Origin: G942493375 sp942493375
GTDB taxonomy: Bacteria > Armatimonadota > UBA5829
NCBI GenBank assembly: GCA_942493375.1
Contig: OW818698.1
Location: 124,001-188,000 of the forward strand
Reading direction: 5' to 3'
DNA length: 64,000 nt
The translations under genes were made by a program, and so were the position numbers. Within the stretch, counting starts at the first letter, position 1. The number at the start of each line of letters is the position of its first letter. The notes beneath the pieces are model-generated. The model saw only the letters and a list, made by a program, of their open reading frames with translations. It did not search any database and was not told the DNA's origin. Of the stretch, positions 51,472 to 60,111 are shown piece after piece.

Positions 51472-52524
51472 TTGGATACAATTGATAGCGAACAACCTTA
51501 CGAACCACAACCGCACCCGCAGCCGCAACCCTCTCCCCCACCTCCTTCATGGACGCCTCCACCACCGGTGCAAAACAAACGAAATTATACTATTCCGATT
51601 GCTCTGTTAGTTGGTTGCCTGCCATGGTTAATCCTGTTCATATTAACTATTATCGCAATCATAGGTACAGTCATAGGAATGTCAGGTCCATCCGAATCAG
51701 AGGAACATATCGCACTGATACGGGTCGAAGGTGAGATTCAGACTGTCCGCGAAGGCAGCGGTCTAATGCCGTCCGGAAGCGCTTTGTCAGGAACTGTTAT
51801 ATCACTGCTGGAAGAAGCAAGACAAGATGATAACGCCAAAGGAGTCCTCTTGCGTATAGACACTCCTGGAGGCAGTCCGGCAGCCTCTGAGGAGATATAT
51901 AACGAAATCAACCGTGTTCGTAAGGAAGGAAAACCTGTGTATGTCACAATGGGTGATATAGCGGCATCAGGTGGGTATTATATCTCATCTGCAGCAGACC
52001 GCATATACGCCGATTCCAACACATTGACCGGCAGTATTGGTGTCATCTGGAGGACTGCAGATATGAGCAAACTCTACAAGATGATCGGATATACCCCCAA
52101 TGTCATTAAGGCAGGCAAATATAAAGATATCAACAATCCCTCCAGACCAATGACCGCAGAAGAGAGACAGTTCATACAAAGACTCGTAGACAACACCTAT
52201 GATGAGTTCATATCAGCTGTAGCCGCAGGACGCAAGAAATCAGTATCTCAGATACGTAAAATTGCTGAAGGTCGCATATATGATGGAAAACAAGCCAAGA
52301 AATTGGGGCTGGTTGACGAGATCGGTGGATTTGAACAAGCCAAGATAGCGCTTGCCAAACGCTGTGGACTCGACCCCGATGATGCAGTTATTGAGTATGG
52401 CAGGACAGGAATCCTGCAGGAACTGTTTATGGGTTCAGAGACTACATCGGAGAAATTCGGGGCATCATTTATGAGAGGGGCTATGAAAACTTTGACTGAA
52501 GAAAACCGGGGAGATTTGCGGTGA
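51472..52524 (+). CDS. sppA: Signal peptide peptidase SppA (S49 serine protease)
   Basis: Inner-membrane serine protease that digests leftover signal peptides. The TTG at 51472 is preferred (AGGAG 7 bases upstream) over a TTG seven codons earlier. A 30-residue Pro/Gln-rich cytoplasmic tail (PQPHPQPQPSPPPP) precedes the membrane helix (IALLVGCLPWLILFILTIIAII). The protease domain has LLRIDTPGGSP, catalytic Ser166 in DIAASGGYY, LTGSIGVIW and the general-base Lys region IKAGKYKDI, then GRIYDGKQAKKLGLVDEIG. 350 aa matches the short bacterial form. GTGA overlap with polA. Confidence 0.93.
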   Translation: MDTIDSEQPYEPQPHPQPQPSPPPPSWTPPPPVQNKRNYTIPIALLVGCLPWLILFILTIIAIIGTVIGMSGPSESEEHIALIRVEGEIQTVREGSGLMPSGSALSGTVISLLEEARQDDNAKGVLLRIDTPGGSPAASEEIYNEINRVRKEGKPVYVTMGDIAASGGYYISSAADRIYADSNTLTGSIGVIWRTADMSKLYKMIGYTPNVIKAGKYKDINNPSRPMTAEERQFIQRLVDNTYDEFISAVAAGRKKSVSQIRKIAEGRIYDGKQAKKLGLVDEIGGFEQAKIALAKRCGLDPDDAVIEYGRTGILQELFMGSETTSEKFGASFMRGAMKTLTEENRGDLR

Positions 52525-55184
52525 GTGATATATCTACTCCAAAACTAATTCTTATTGATGGAAACAGCCTGTTGTATCGGTCATATTTTGGCGTCCGGGC
52601 ATTCTCAACAACTGATGGCATACCTACAAATGCCGTATTCGGTCTTGCCCAAATGCTGATCAGAATACTTGAAATGAAACCGGAATACATCGCTGTAGCA
52701 TTCGACACACCCAAGCCGACATTCCGCCACATCGAATTTCCTGATTACAAAGGCCACCGTAAAGCCATTCCGGAAGACCTTATTCCGCAGACATACCTTG
52801 CAAGAGACCTTATCCGCGGATTCAACATACCGGTCATCGAGTGTGAAGGGTTTGAAGCAGACGATATTATCGGCACACTCTCTGTAGCTGCAACAGATCA
52901 GGGATTGGACACTCTCATCGTTACAGGTGACTTGGACTCTTTGCAGCTTGTAAACGAGCAAACAAGCGTTATGACTACCGTCAAAGGCGTAACCGACACC
53001 GTCATATATGATGTTGAAGCAGTTGAAAACCGGTTCGGTATCGGGCCGGAGAAAATGGCTGATTACAAAGGTCTGAAGGGAGACCCATCAGACAACATAC
53101 CTGGCGTTCCCGGTATTGGAGACAAGACAGCAGTTGATCTGATCAAACGATTCGGGTCAATTGAACACATGCTGGAACATCTGGAGGAGTTACCTGAAGG
53201 CAAGGTGCGTAAAACTCTTACAGAGAACAAAGAGATTGCCGTACTATCCAAACGACTGGCAACAATAATACTGGACGTTCCTGTTGGCCTGGAGATGGAT
53301 GCATACCGCTCCTGTGACCCGGACTACACAGCTCTCAGAGATTTATTTGTTAAGCTGGAATTCCGTAACCTGCTCAGGCGTCTACCGGAACCAGCCATCA
53401 GCGAACCCAGGATCACTCCAGGCACAATGCAATCTGTGTGCACTCAAATATCCGAAGCATCCGAAGCTGACAAACTTCTGCAGAATATTCGCAAATCCGG
53501 CACTATGGCATTTTCACTGCTAACCTCCGAAGGCAACGGTCGTGAATGCACCATGACAGGCATCAATATCAGCTTGTCTCCAGGAGAATGCTATACGCTT
53601 GGTTGTCAGGATGATAAGCCAAAACTGGCGCAGCCCGGCTTTGACTTTGGAGATGAAGAAAAACCGAAGAGCTGTTTCATCGGCGTCTCCCCTGCCCTTT
53701 CCGATCCATCGATATCCAAGATCTGCCACAACTCCAAGAATGCCTACAACATACTCTCCAGATGCGGGACAGACCTTAAAAATATTGTATTCGACACCAT
53801 GACAGCTGCCTATGTATTGGATCCAACCAGAGGGACATTCTCATTGGAGGAGATCGCATCAGCGTATATGCACATCCACCTGCAGCCAGGGCAAGAGCTT
53901 GAAGCAGATGCTGTATTAAGGCTGAGAGTCGCACTTGAAGACAGGTTAGCGCGCGATGGTATGCTTGATCTCTACAATAACATCGAATTGCCTCTATCCA
54001 GATTACTTTTCGATATGGAGCGGCTCGGTGTGCTGGTTGATTATGAACAACTTGGAGTGTTATCGGAGAAACTGGGGAGGGAAATCACCGATGTTGAAAA
54101 CAGAGTTTATGAAGCTGCAGGCAGTCAGTTCAACATTGGCTCTCCAAAACAGCTCCAGGTGATTCTGTTTGATCAACTGGGCTTAAAATCCTCCAAGAAG
54201 ACCAAGACCGGGTTCTCAACCGGCGCTGCTGTATTGGAGGAAATGGCTGAAGAGTATCCGATAGTTGCAGACATCCTGAAATATCGCGAACTCTCTAAAA
54301 TCAAATCAACATATGCTGATGCTTTACCGCTGCTGGTCGATCCGGCATCAGGAAGGATACACACAACACTCAACCAGACAGTCGCTGCAACCGGCAGGCT
54401 TTCTTCCAGTGAACCAAACCTGCAGAATATCCCTATCAGGACAGAACTAGGCAGGGAAATACGCAGAGCCTTTATATCTGAACCAGGCTGTGCGCTCGTT
54501 TCTGCAGACTACAGCCAGATCGAACTCAGAGTGATGGCACATTTCGCTGAAGACAGTGCGATGATTACTGCATTCGAGAACGGTGAAGACATCCATAAAG
54601 CAACCGCATGCACTCTGTTCGGCTGTGATGCATCAGGTGTAACATCTGAGATGAGAAGACGCGCTAAAACCATTAACTTCGCCGTAATCTACGGCATGGC
54701 AGACTTCACGCTGGGCAAGGAACTCGGTATTACAGTAAAGGAAGCCAAATCATACATAGAGGAATACTTCCGCAAGTTCCCGGGAGTCCTTGAGTATACG
54801 AAGCAGACTATAGAGAGCTGCAAAGAAACTGGATATGTAAAGACACTCTTAGGCAGACGCAGATACGTGCCGGATGTAAATAACTCAAACTACAATATAC
54901 GTTCAGCTGCGGAGCGTGCTGCCGTAAACTCGCCAATTCAGGGCACTGCTGCAGACATAATGAAGATCGCCATGTTGAGAGTTGACAGGGCATTAAAAGA
55001 ATCAAATCTCAAGTCAAAACTGCTCCTGCAGGTCCACGACGAATTATTGGTAGAGTCCCCATTTGATGAAGTGGAAGCAATATCAAACTTGTTAAAAGAA
55101 GAGATGGAACACGCCTTCGACCTCAAAGCCCCCCTGAAAGCAGACATAAAAACCGGCCCCAACTGGGCAGAGATGAAGGGATAG
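52521..55184 (+). CDS. polA: DNA polymerase I with degenerate proofreading domain
   Basis: Gap-filling and primer-removal polymerase. GTG start overlapping the sppA stop. The 5'-3' exonuclease (1-290) is intact: DYKGHRKA, EGFEADDI, VTGDLDSLQL, GDPSDNIPGVPGIGDKTA. The 3'-5' domain (about 315-500) has lost its acids: the DxE position reads FSLL (about 331-334) and the next motif reads HNSKNAYNIL with Ala for Asp, so no proofreading is expected. The polymerase domain is complete: motif A SADYSQIELR (Asp663), motif B RRRAKTINFAVIYGM, motif C QVHDELLVE (Asp840). 887 aa is typical. Same loss is known in Bacillus and Thermus PolA. Confidence 0.96.
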   Translation: MSDISTPKLILIDGNSLLYRSYFGVRAFSTTDGIPTNAVFGLAQMLIRILEMKPEYIAVAFDTPKPTFRHIEFPDYKGHRKAIPEDLIPQTYLARDLIRGFNIPVIECEGFEADDIIGTLSVAATDQGLDTLIVTGDLDSLQLVNEQTSVMTTVKGVTDTVIYDVEAVENRFGIGPEKMADYKGLKGDPSDNIPGVPGIGDKTAVDLIKRFGSIEHMLEHLEELPEGKVRKTLTENKEIAVLSKRLATIILDVPVGLEMDAYRSCDPDYTALRDLFVKLEFRNLLRRLPEPAISEPRITPGTMQSVCTQISEASEADKLLQNIRKSGTMAFSLLTSEGNGRECTMTGINISLSPGECYTLGCQDDKPKLAQPGFDFGDEEKPKSCFIGVSPALSDPSISKICHNSKNAYNILSRCGTDLKNIVFDTMTAAYVLDPTRGTFSLEEIASAYMHIHLQPGQELEADAVLRLRVALEDRLARDGMLDLYNNIELPLSRLLFDMERLGVLVDYEQLGVLSEKLGREITDVENRVYEAAGSQFNIGSPKQLQVILFDQLGLKSSKKTKTGFSTGAAVLEEMAEEYPIVADILKYRELSKIKSTYADALPLLVDPASGRIHTTLNQTVAATGRLSSSEPNLQNIPIRTELGREIRRAFISEPGCALVSADYSQIELRVMAHFAEDSAMITAFENGEDIHKATACTLFGCDASGVTSEMRRRAKTINFAVIYGMADFTLGKELGITVKEAKSYIEEYFRKFPGVLEYTKQTIESCKETGYVKTLLGRRRYVPDVNNSNYNIRSAAERAAVNSPIQGTAADIMKIAMLRVDRALKESNLKSKLLLQVHDELLVESPFDEVEAISNLLKEEMEHAFDLKAPLKADIKTGPNWAEMKG

Positions 55185-55358
55185 GCTTCAGACTTCAGGC
55201 TTCAGGAAGGGAACTGTTTTTGAGAAGTAGTTTCTTCGTATTAAACTGCTATATGGGCATCTTGCGATGCCCATATAGAGAATAAATGAATCATTGTAAT
55301 GTGAGAATTAAACGCACAAACATCCGGCCTAGTACCTGAAGCCTGAAGTCTGACGCCT
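55183..55358. repeat. Long inverted repeat spanning the polA-dedA gap
   Basis: Arms 55183-55206 (AGGCTTCAGACTTCAGGC...) and 55335-55358 match at 23 of 24 positions. The left arm starts on the last bases of the polA stop, the right arm ends 13 bases from the dedA stop. Each arm has internal GGCTTCAG/GACTTCAG direct repeats. Confidence 0.82.
55249..55278. terminator. Hairpin between convergent polA and dedA, probable bidirectional terminator
   Basis: A perfect 13-bp stem (CTATATGGGCATC) with a TTGC loop. No long T-run follows on either side, so efficiency is uncertain, but the position between two converging genes fits. Confidence 0.6.
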
Positions 55359-55370
55359 TAAGCCTCCTTC

Positions 55371-56012
55371 TCAAGCCTGTTCCTTCTCATACTCTTTCCC
55401 ACTCTTGATGTGGTGGTATATGTATAGTCCGATCATTACAAGCAAGGCTATGCCGATAACTATGTGGGCATCGTGGAAGTATGGTTTGAGCTTCGTATCC
55501 CACTGCTCACCTAGGATCTGTCCCAGATACGCCAGCATCAAACACCATGGTAGTGAACCCAAAAACGTATAAAGGATGAACTTGCCAAGGTGGACCCGGG
55601 CGATACCTGCTGGAAATGATATAAAGGTCCTGACAACGGGCATTAGGCGGCTGAAGAATATAGCTGATTCCTCATGTTTGGTAAACCATTCGTCTGCTTT
55701 GTCTAGATCCTTCTTGCGCACCAGCACATACTTGCCATATTTCTCAACAAGCGGACGTCCGCCGTATCGACCGGCATAATATGCAAGCACTGATCCCCAC
55801 ACGCATCCAGCTGCACCCGCAACACCCATCCACCACACACTGAACTCAGCAGGAAACTTATATACCATATATCCGCCATATGGCATTATGATCTCGCTGG
55901 GAAGAGGTATACATGCACTCTCTATACCCATCATAAGCACAATACCCCAGTAACCCATGGCATGAATACCATTGGTTATGAAGGATGTAACAGCCTGCAG
56001 AATCGATTCCAA
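55371..56012 (-). CDS. DedA/SNARE-associated family membrane protein
   Basis: Inner-membrane protein of the DedA superfamily, now linked to undecaprenyl-phosphate or phospholipid flipping. The start is taken as the TTG at 56012 (GGGGGT upstream), giving 213 aa, right for the family; the open frame continues upstream only because it reads through a palindromic repeat. Landmarks: MGIESACIPLPSEIIMPYGGY, the GCVWGSVLAYYAGRYGGRPLVEKYG loop, FSRLMPVVRTFISFPAGIARV and TFLGSLPWCLMLAYLG. A short basic tail (HHIKSGKEYEKEQA) follows the last helix. Confidence 0.92.
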   Translation of the reverse strand: MESILQAVTSFITNGIHAMGYWGIVLMMGIESACIPLPSEIIMPYGGYMVYKFPAEFSVWWMGVAGAAGCVWGSVLAYYAGRYGGRPLVEKYGKYVLVRKKDLDKADEWFTKHEESAIFFSRLMPVVRTFISFPAGIARVHLGKFILYTFLGSLPWCLMLAYLGQILGEQWDTKLKPYFHDAHIVIGIALLVMIGLYIYHHIKSGKEYEKEQA

Positions 56013-56047
56013 ATAATCTACCCCCAAGGTTGGATAAAGTTCTATAC

Positions 56048-56158
56048 GTAACAGTTCAGAGTTAATGTGTAATATGATAAATTTCCGTTCGTCCTGAGTA
56101 GCGCAAAGCGCGTATCGAAGGATGGACGGAAATTTACTCACAACTACTGAACTCTTAC
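56048..56158. repeat. GTCCTGAGTAGC / GCGTATCGAAGG element, copy 2, with GTAACAGTTCAGAGTT ends
   Basis: Outer ends GTAACAGTTCAGAGTT (56048-56063) and AACTACTGAACTCTTAC (56142-56158) are the same ends as the TCCTGAGG elements at 9916 and 26292. The core, however, is of the other type: AAATTTCCGTTCGTCC...GGATGGACGGAAATTT around TGAGTAGCGC and GCGCGTATCGA. Confidence 0.82.
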
Positions 56159-56466
56159 TTCCATACATATCCAATAAGCAAAATTGGTAACTCGGTTATT
56201 ATACCATGCAATAGACTACCCCATAATTCAAAAATGCTGCCATTCGGGTAATACTTTGTCGCGTTTTGTCGTATAATATCCAATGAGTAAAGAATAACAT
56301 CAAGGTGAACGCATCTTATTCTATCTACGGATCACTTTTCCATACAGGATGTTTTGTGCATCTTACAATTCTCCTTTCTGGAAAATCTGTGTAAATCTGC
56401 GAAATCTGCGGATAATTACTTTCGATGGGTATACCTTGAGATGAACATTATTTTGGAGGACACAAA
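56159..56466. promoter_or_regulatory. Divergent AT-rich promoter region between dedA and the SGNH-led operon
   Basis: No gene in these 308 bases. A TATAAT occurs at 56272-56277 on the plus strand and another on the minus strand (56198-56203), facing the two gene groups, but neither has a convincing -35. TCTGTGTAAATCTGCGAAA (about 56388-56410) has a direct-repeat AATCTGCG pattern. The Shine-Dalgarno GGAGG of the next gene is at about 56455. Confidence 0.4.
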
Positions 56467-57096
56467 TTGATAGATCCCAGCGTTGAGCTGACAATACTTT
56501 TCCAGGGAGACAGTGTAACAGATGCAGGCAGAAGCCGGACCGATGATAATGAACTGGGTGCCGGATACCCCATGTATGCAGCTTCGTGGCTTGCAGCTGC
56601 CCGTCCCGGAGAAACATATAGATTTCTAAATAGAGGCATCAGTGGAAACCGCGTCAAAGACCTTAAAGATAGATGGACAGAAGACTGCATAGACCTGAAA
56701 CCCGATGTAGTTTCCATACTCATCGGTATCAATGACACCTGGCGCAAATATGACAGCAACGATCCTACATCCACCGAAAAGTATGAAGAAGACTTCCGGA
56801 CAATCCTCGCCAGAGTGCACGATGAACTGCATTCCACGCTGGTATTGATAGAACCTTTCGTGCTTCCTGTTGATCCAGCTCAGAATGACTGGAGAGAAGA
56901 CCTTGATCCAAAAATCCATGTTGTCAGAAAACTTGCCAGAGAGTTTGGAGCTATTTTGATACCAATGGACGGTATATTTGCATCAGTATCTGCAGAACGC
57001 GAACCAGCATTCTGGGCAGCTGATGGCGTCCACCCAACCAATGCCGGTCACTGCCTAATTGCTCAGGCATGGCTGAGGGCTACCGGACTTTTATAA
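56467..57096 (+). CDS. SGNH/GDSL-family esterase or lipase
   Basis: Cytoplasmic SGNH hydrolase, no signal peptide. TTG start with GGAGG 7 bases upstream. Blocks: I LFQGDSVTDAGR (nucleophile Ser), II RGISGNRVKDL (Gly), III LIGINDTW (Asn), V DGVHPTNAGH (catalytic Asp-His). 209 aa is typical of the xylan esterase/lysophospholipase-like branch. It opens the plus-strand operon whose other genes (B12 mutase-like, opine dehydrogenase, ATP-grasp, flippase) follow with 28-base or smaller gaps, so it may deacylate or de-esterify that pathway's product. Confidence 0.9.
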   Translation: MIDPSVELTILFQGDSVTDAGRSRTDDNELGAGYPMYAASWLAAARPGETYRFLNRGISGNRVKDLKDRWTEDCIDLKPDVVSILIGINDTWRKYDSNDPTSTEKYEEDFRTILARVHDELHSTLVLIEPFVLPVDPAQNDWREDLDPKIHVVRKLAREFGAILIPMDGIFASVSAEREPAFWAADGVHPTNAGHCLIAQAWLRATGLL

Positions 57097-57124
57097 AACC
57101 TGATCCTGGAGCGCATACCATTCA

Positions 57125-58984
57125 GTGGGCAAACCAATTGACGGAGGAGTGTATGGCCTGATCAGGCCCGGCAACGATGTACATACCCTCGGAGTCAGTA
57201 ATGTCGAGGAACTCATCCAAAGCTGTGGGGCTACTGTCGCTACCGCACCGGAAAATGTCTGTCAGGCTCTGAATAATCTACAGAATCCATCGAATAACCG
57301 GATTCTTATAGAATGGTTAAAAGAAAATAGCATAACGGAATTGGGATTCAGCTACCGGTTGGATCCCAATGATGCTGTAAAAATCTTCGATCAAATGTTT
57401 TATGTGCTAGAGGAATCAGGTCTGTTTCGAGGTAGAAACCGGATACGTTCCTTGTTTTTCGCAGGATTACCAACTGCTTGCGACCTTATCACTGCACAAT
57501 ATGGTGATAAGGTCGTTTGTTTTTATGGCGATGAATCCCCTATAGAAACCGCGTCTAAACTTGCTCTGCCCATCGCCAGCCTACCAGCACAGACTGCATC
57601 CGACGCCAGTTACGATGAATCCAGACTCTCATTTGCCCGTGATCTGATAAACTCCGGTTCCTTCGAAGGCATATCTCCACCAGTCAGATCCGGCTATCCC
57701 CAGTTTGGCAGTGAAAATGACAGCGTATTATTACGCCTGGACCATTCAATAAAGCTTTCCCAGCCTCCGCTAATGCGTGCTCACATCGGGCCATACCTTA
57801 CTGACCGCGACGAAGCAGTTAGGCTTTACAACGACTGGGCACTACGACTAGCCGGAACCGGATATCTGGATGTACTCTCGGTTGGCACCAGCCAACTCTC
57901 TCAGGAACAGTTTGGTGAAGACTGGGCAGATAGACCCAACGGGGGAGGAGTCCCGATAAACTCAGAAGATGAATACAGATCACTTTGGGAAGCAGCCAGA
58001 CCAATGCTGGTCCGAACCTACGCAGGTACAACCAATATTCCAAAACTCGCCGAAATGTACGAAAGAACAATCCATACAGCCTGGCACGCGCTCTCATTCT
58101 GGTGGTTCTGTTCAAGTGACGGCAGAGGGCCACTGTCGGTATCGGATAACCTTACACAACACTTCGAAACAGCCCGTTATATTGCATCCACTGGTAAACC
58201 ACTGGAACCAAATGTCCCGCACCACTTCTCTTTCCGTGGAGGAGATGATATCACATACATAGTATCAGGAGTTCTGGCCGCCAGAGCCGCAGCACGAATG
58301 GGTGTAAAAACAATCGTATTACAGATTATGTTCAACACCCCAAAAGCTACATGGGGAATCCAGGATTTAGCAAAAGCACGGGTTCTACTGAAACTCGTCA
58401 GAGAAATCCCCGGAGTGAGAGTAATTCTGCAACCAAGAGCTGGACTGGACTACTTCAGCAGTAATCTAAACAAAGCCAGTATTCAACTTGCAGCAGTAAC
58501 CGCCATGATGGACGATATCGAACCAGAAAACTACTCAAGCCCGGACATCATACACGTTGTAAGCTATTCAGAAGCAGTTAAACTTGCTGATCCGGATATT
58601 GTGGACGAGAGTATAAAGATAACTCTTGCAGCTCTGGAGAAATACAGGTCTCTAAAAAAACAAGGAGATATTGCAGGCGTATCGAAATCTGGAGAGATTC
58701 ATGACAGAGAGGCACAGCTGAAACAGGACGCTACCGTTGTGTTGAACACAATAGAGAAGTCAATAAAAGATCCATATACTCCGGAAGGATTTTATACAAT
58801 TCTAAAATCCGGATTCCTGCAGATCCCATATCTATGGATGTGCAGAGAGGAGTTCCCGGAAGCTTTGCGCTGGAAGACTGGAATGCTTAAAGGTGGAGTT
58901 AGTGTCATTGACGATCAGGGCAACCCCGTCCCAATCAGCGAAAGAATGACTATTGCAGTACAAATGGCTTTATCCAACAGATAG
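57125..58984 (+). CDS. B12-dependent glutamate/methylaspartate mutase-like protein (fused sigma-epsilon type)
   Basis: Looks like a fusion of the two parts of glutamate mutase. The N-terminus has a cobalamin-binding motif DxHxxG at D18-V-H20-T-L-G23, right after a strand (VYGLI), as in MutS/GlmS. The C-terminal two thirds match the epsilon/TIM-barrel style (MutE): LSFWWFCSSDGRGPL, PHHFSFRGGDDITYIV, ARMGVKTIVLQIMFNTPKATW and DLAKARVLLKL. Between them, residues 60-200 are unlike either. The expected SxL and GG of a full B12 domain are poorly kept. 619 aa is about right for sigma plus epsilon. GTG start with no strong ribosome site. The carbon-skeleton rearrangement and its substrate are inferred only. 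Confidence 0.6.
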   Translation: MGKPIDGGVYGLIRPGNDVHTLGVSNVEELIQSCGATVATAPENVCQALNNLQNPSNNRILIEWLKENSITELGFSYRLDPNDAVKIFDQMFYVLEESGLFRGRNRIRSLFFAGLPTACDLITAQYGDKVVCFYGDESPIETASKLALPIASLPAQTASDASYDESRLSFARDLINSGSFEGISPPVRSGYPQFGSENDSVLLRLDHSIKLSQPPLMRAHIGPYLTDRDEAVRLYNDWALRLAGTGYLDVLSVGTSQLSQEQFGEDWADRPNGGGVPINSEDEYRSLWEAARPMLVRTYAGTTNIPKLAEMYERTIHTAWHALSFWWFCSSDGRGPLSVSDNLTQHFETARYIASTGKPLEPNVPHHFSFRGGDDITYIVSGVLAARAAARMGVKTIVLQIMFNTPKATWGIQDLAKARVLLKLVREIPGVRVILQPRAGLDYFSSNLNKASIQLAAVTAMMDDIEPENYSSPDIIHVVSYSEAVKLADPDIVDESIKITLAALEKYRSLKKQGDIAGVSKSGEIHDREAQLKQDATVVLNTIEKSIKDPYTPEGFYTILKSGFLQIPYLWMCREEFPEALRWKTGMLKGGVSVIDDQGNPVPISERMTIAVQMALSNR

Positions 58985-59010
58985 TTACTATATCAAACGG
59001 AGATAGTCGT

Positions 59011-60111
59011 ATGAAACCTATAGCCATTATCGGAACTGGCAACAGTGGGCTAGCAATGGCCGGACATCTGGCTTTATGCGGATATCCGATCAAAGTATGG
59101 GGGCGGACTCCGTCAAAAATTGATTCTTTCCGGGTTCACAGTGCTATCAGATGCGAGGGCATGTATTCCGGAACTGTTAACATTGATCTCTTTACAAACG
59201 ACATTGCTGAAGCGCTTGAGGATGTAGAGACAATCCTGATTACGACTCCTGCAAGCGCACATTCAGATATTGCCAGACTGATGTCACCATTCATCTGTGA
59301 CTCAGCAACAATAGTATTGAATCCCGGCAGGACTGGCGGACTGCTTGAGTTCACTGCAGTTCTAGCTCAAAGTGGCTGCAATGCAAATCCCACAGTCGCC
59401 GAAGCCCAGACAATCATTTACACTTGCAGGGCTAATGGAAATCCAGAAGAACATACTCCCAATGTCAACATAGTCGGGATAAAACAGAACGTTCTGTTGG
59501 CATCATACAGACGTTACGACTCAAAACTGCTCCCCACTCCTCCTTCGCTGCCTGATGAACTAGTCCAACACTTTGTGAAAGCAGAAAACCTGACCCAGAC
59601 ATCCATAGGCAATGTCGGTATGATACTCCATTGTGCTCCTACAATGCTCAACTCCGGATGGATAGAGTGCCCGGTTGCCAACTTTAAATACTACTACCAG
59701 GGCATCTCCCCCAGCATTTCCATTCTATTAGAAAAGATAGATCAGGAAAGACTGGCAGTTGCAGAAGCGCTCGGAACCCCAATAGAGAGCCTTGCCGATT
59801 GGCTGAGGAGAAGTTATGCAATAGAAGGCAATAGTCTGCTGGAATGTATCAGAAACAATGAAGCCTACTCAAAAATAGAAGCTCCGGAATCACTTGAACA
59901 CCGGTATATACTGGAGGATGTCCCATGCGGACTGGTCCCGCTTGAATGCATTGCCCGTTTGCTTAACATTCCAACACCAACGACTACACTTACGATAGAC
60001 CTTTCATGCACGCTGATGAACCGTGATTTCAGAGCCAACGGAAGAAACACCCGAAGCCTTGGCATAGATCATATGAACAATGATCAACTAAAGGAGCTAT
60101 TTTGCAGTTAA
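59011..60111 (+). CDS. Opine (octopine/nopaline) dehydrogenase family protein
   Basis: NAD(P)-dependent enzyme that reductively joins an amino acid to a 2-oxo acid, or does the reverse. The Rossmann domain begins AIIGTGNSGLAMAGHLA (1-30) and includes LITTPASAHSDIA and VLNPGRTGGLLEF. The C-terminal opine-dehydrogenase domain shows HCAPTMLNSGWIE, YYYQGISPSISILLEKIDQERLAVAEALG, AYSKIEAPESLEHRYILEDVPCGLVP and ARLLNIPTPTTTL. 366 aa is standard. The residue that fixes the substrate cannot be read by eye. It starts 26 bases after the mutase-like gene and overlaps the ATP-grasp gene by ten bases. Confidence 0.88.
   Translation: MKPIAIIGTGNSGLAMAGHLALCGYPIKVWGRTPSKIDSFRVHSAIRCEGMYSGTVNIDLFTNDIAEALEDVETILITTPASAHSDIARLMSPFICDSATIVLNPGRTGGLLEFTAVLAQSGCNANPTVAEAQTIIYTCRANGNPEEHTPNVNIVGIKQNVLLASYRRYDSKLLPTPPSLPDELVQHFVKAENLTQTSIGNVGMILHCAPTMLNSGWIECPVANFKYYYQGISPSISILLEKIDQERLAVAEALGTPIESLADWLRRSYAIEGNSLLECIRNNEAYSKIEAPESLEHRYILEDVPCGLVPLECIARLLNIPTPTTTLTIDLSCTLMNRDFRANGRNTRSLGIDHMNNDQLKELFCS

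Noticed and set aside
56012..56174. An extra 54 residues at the start of the DedA-like protein
   Set aside because: That stretch translates a palindromic repeat seen elsewhere, and the shorter form has the normal family length.
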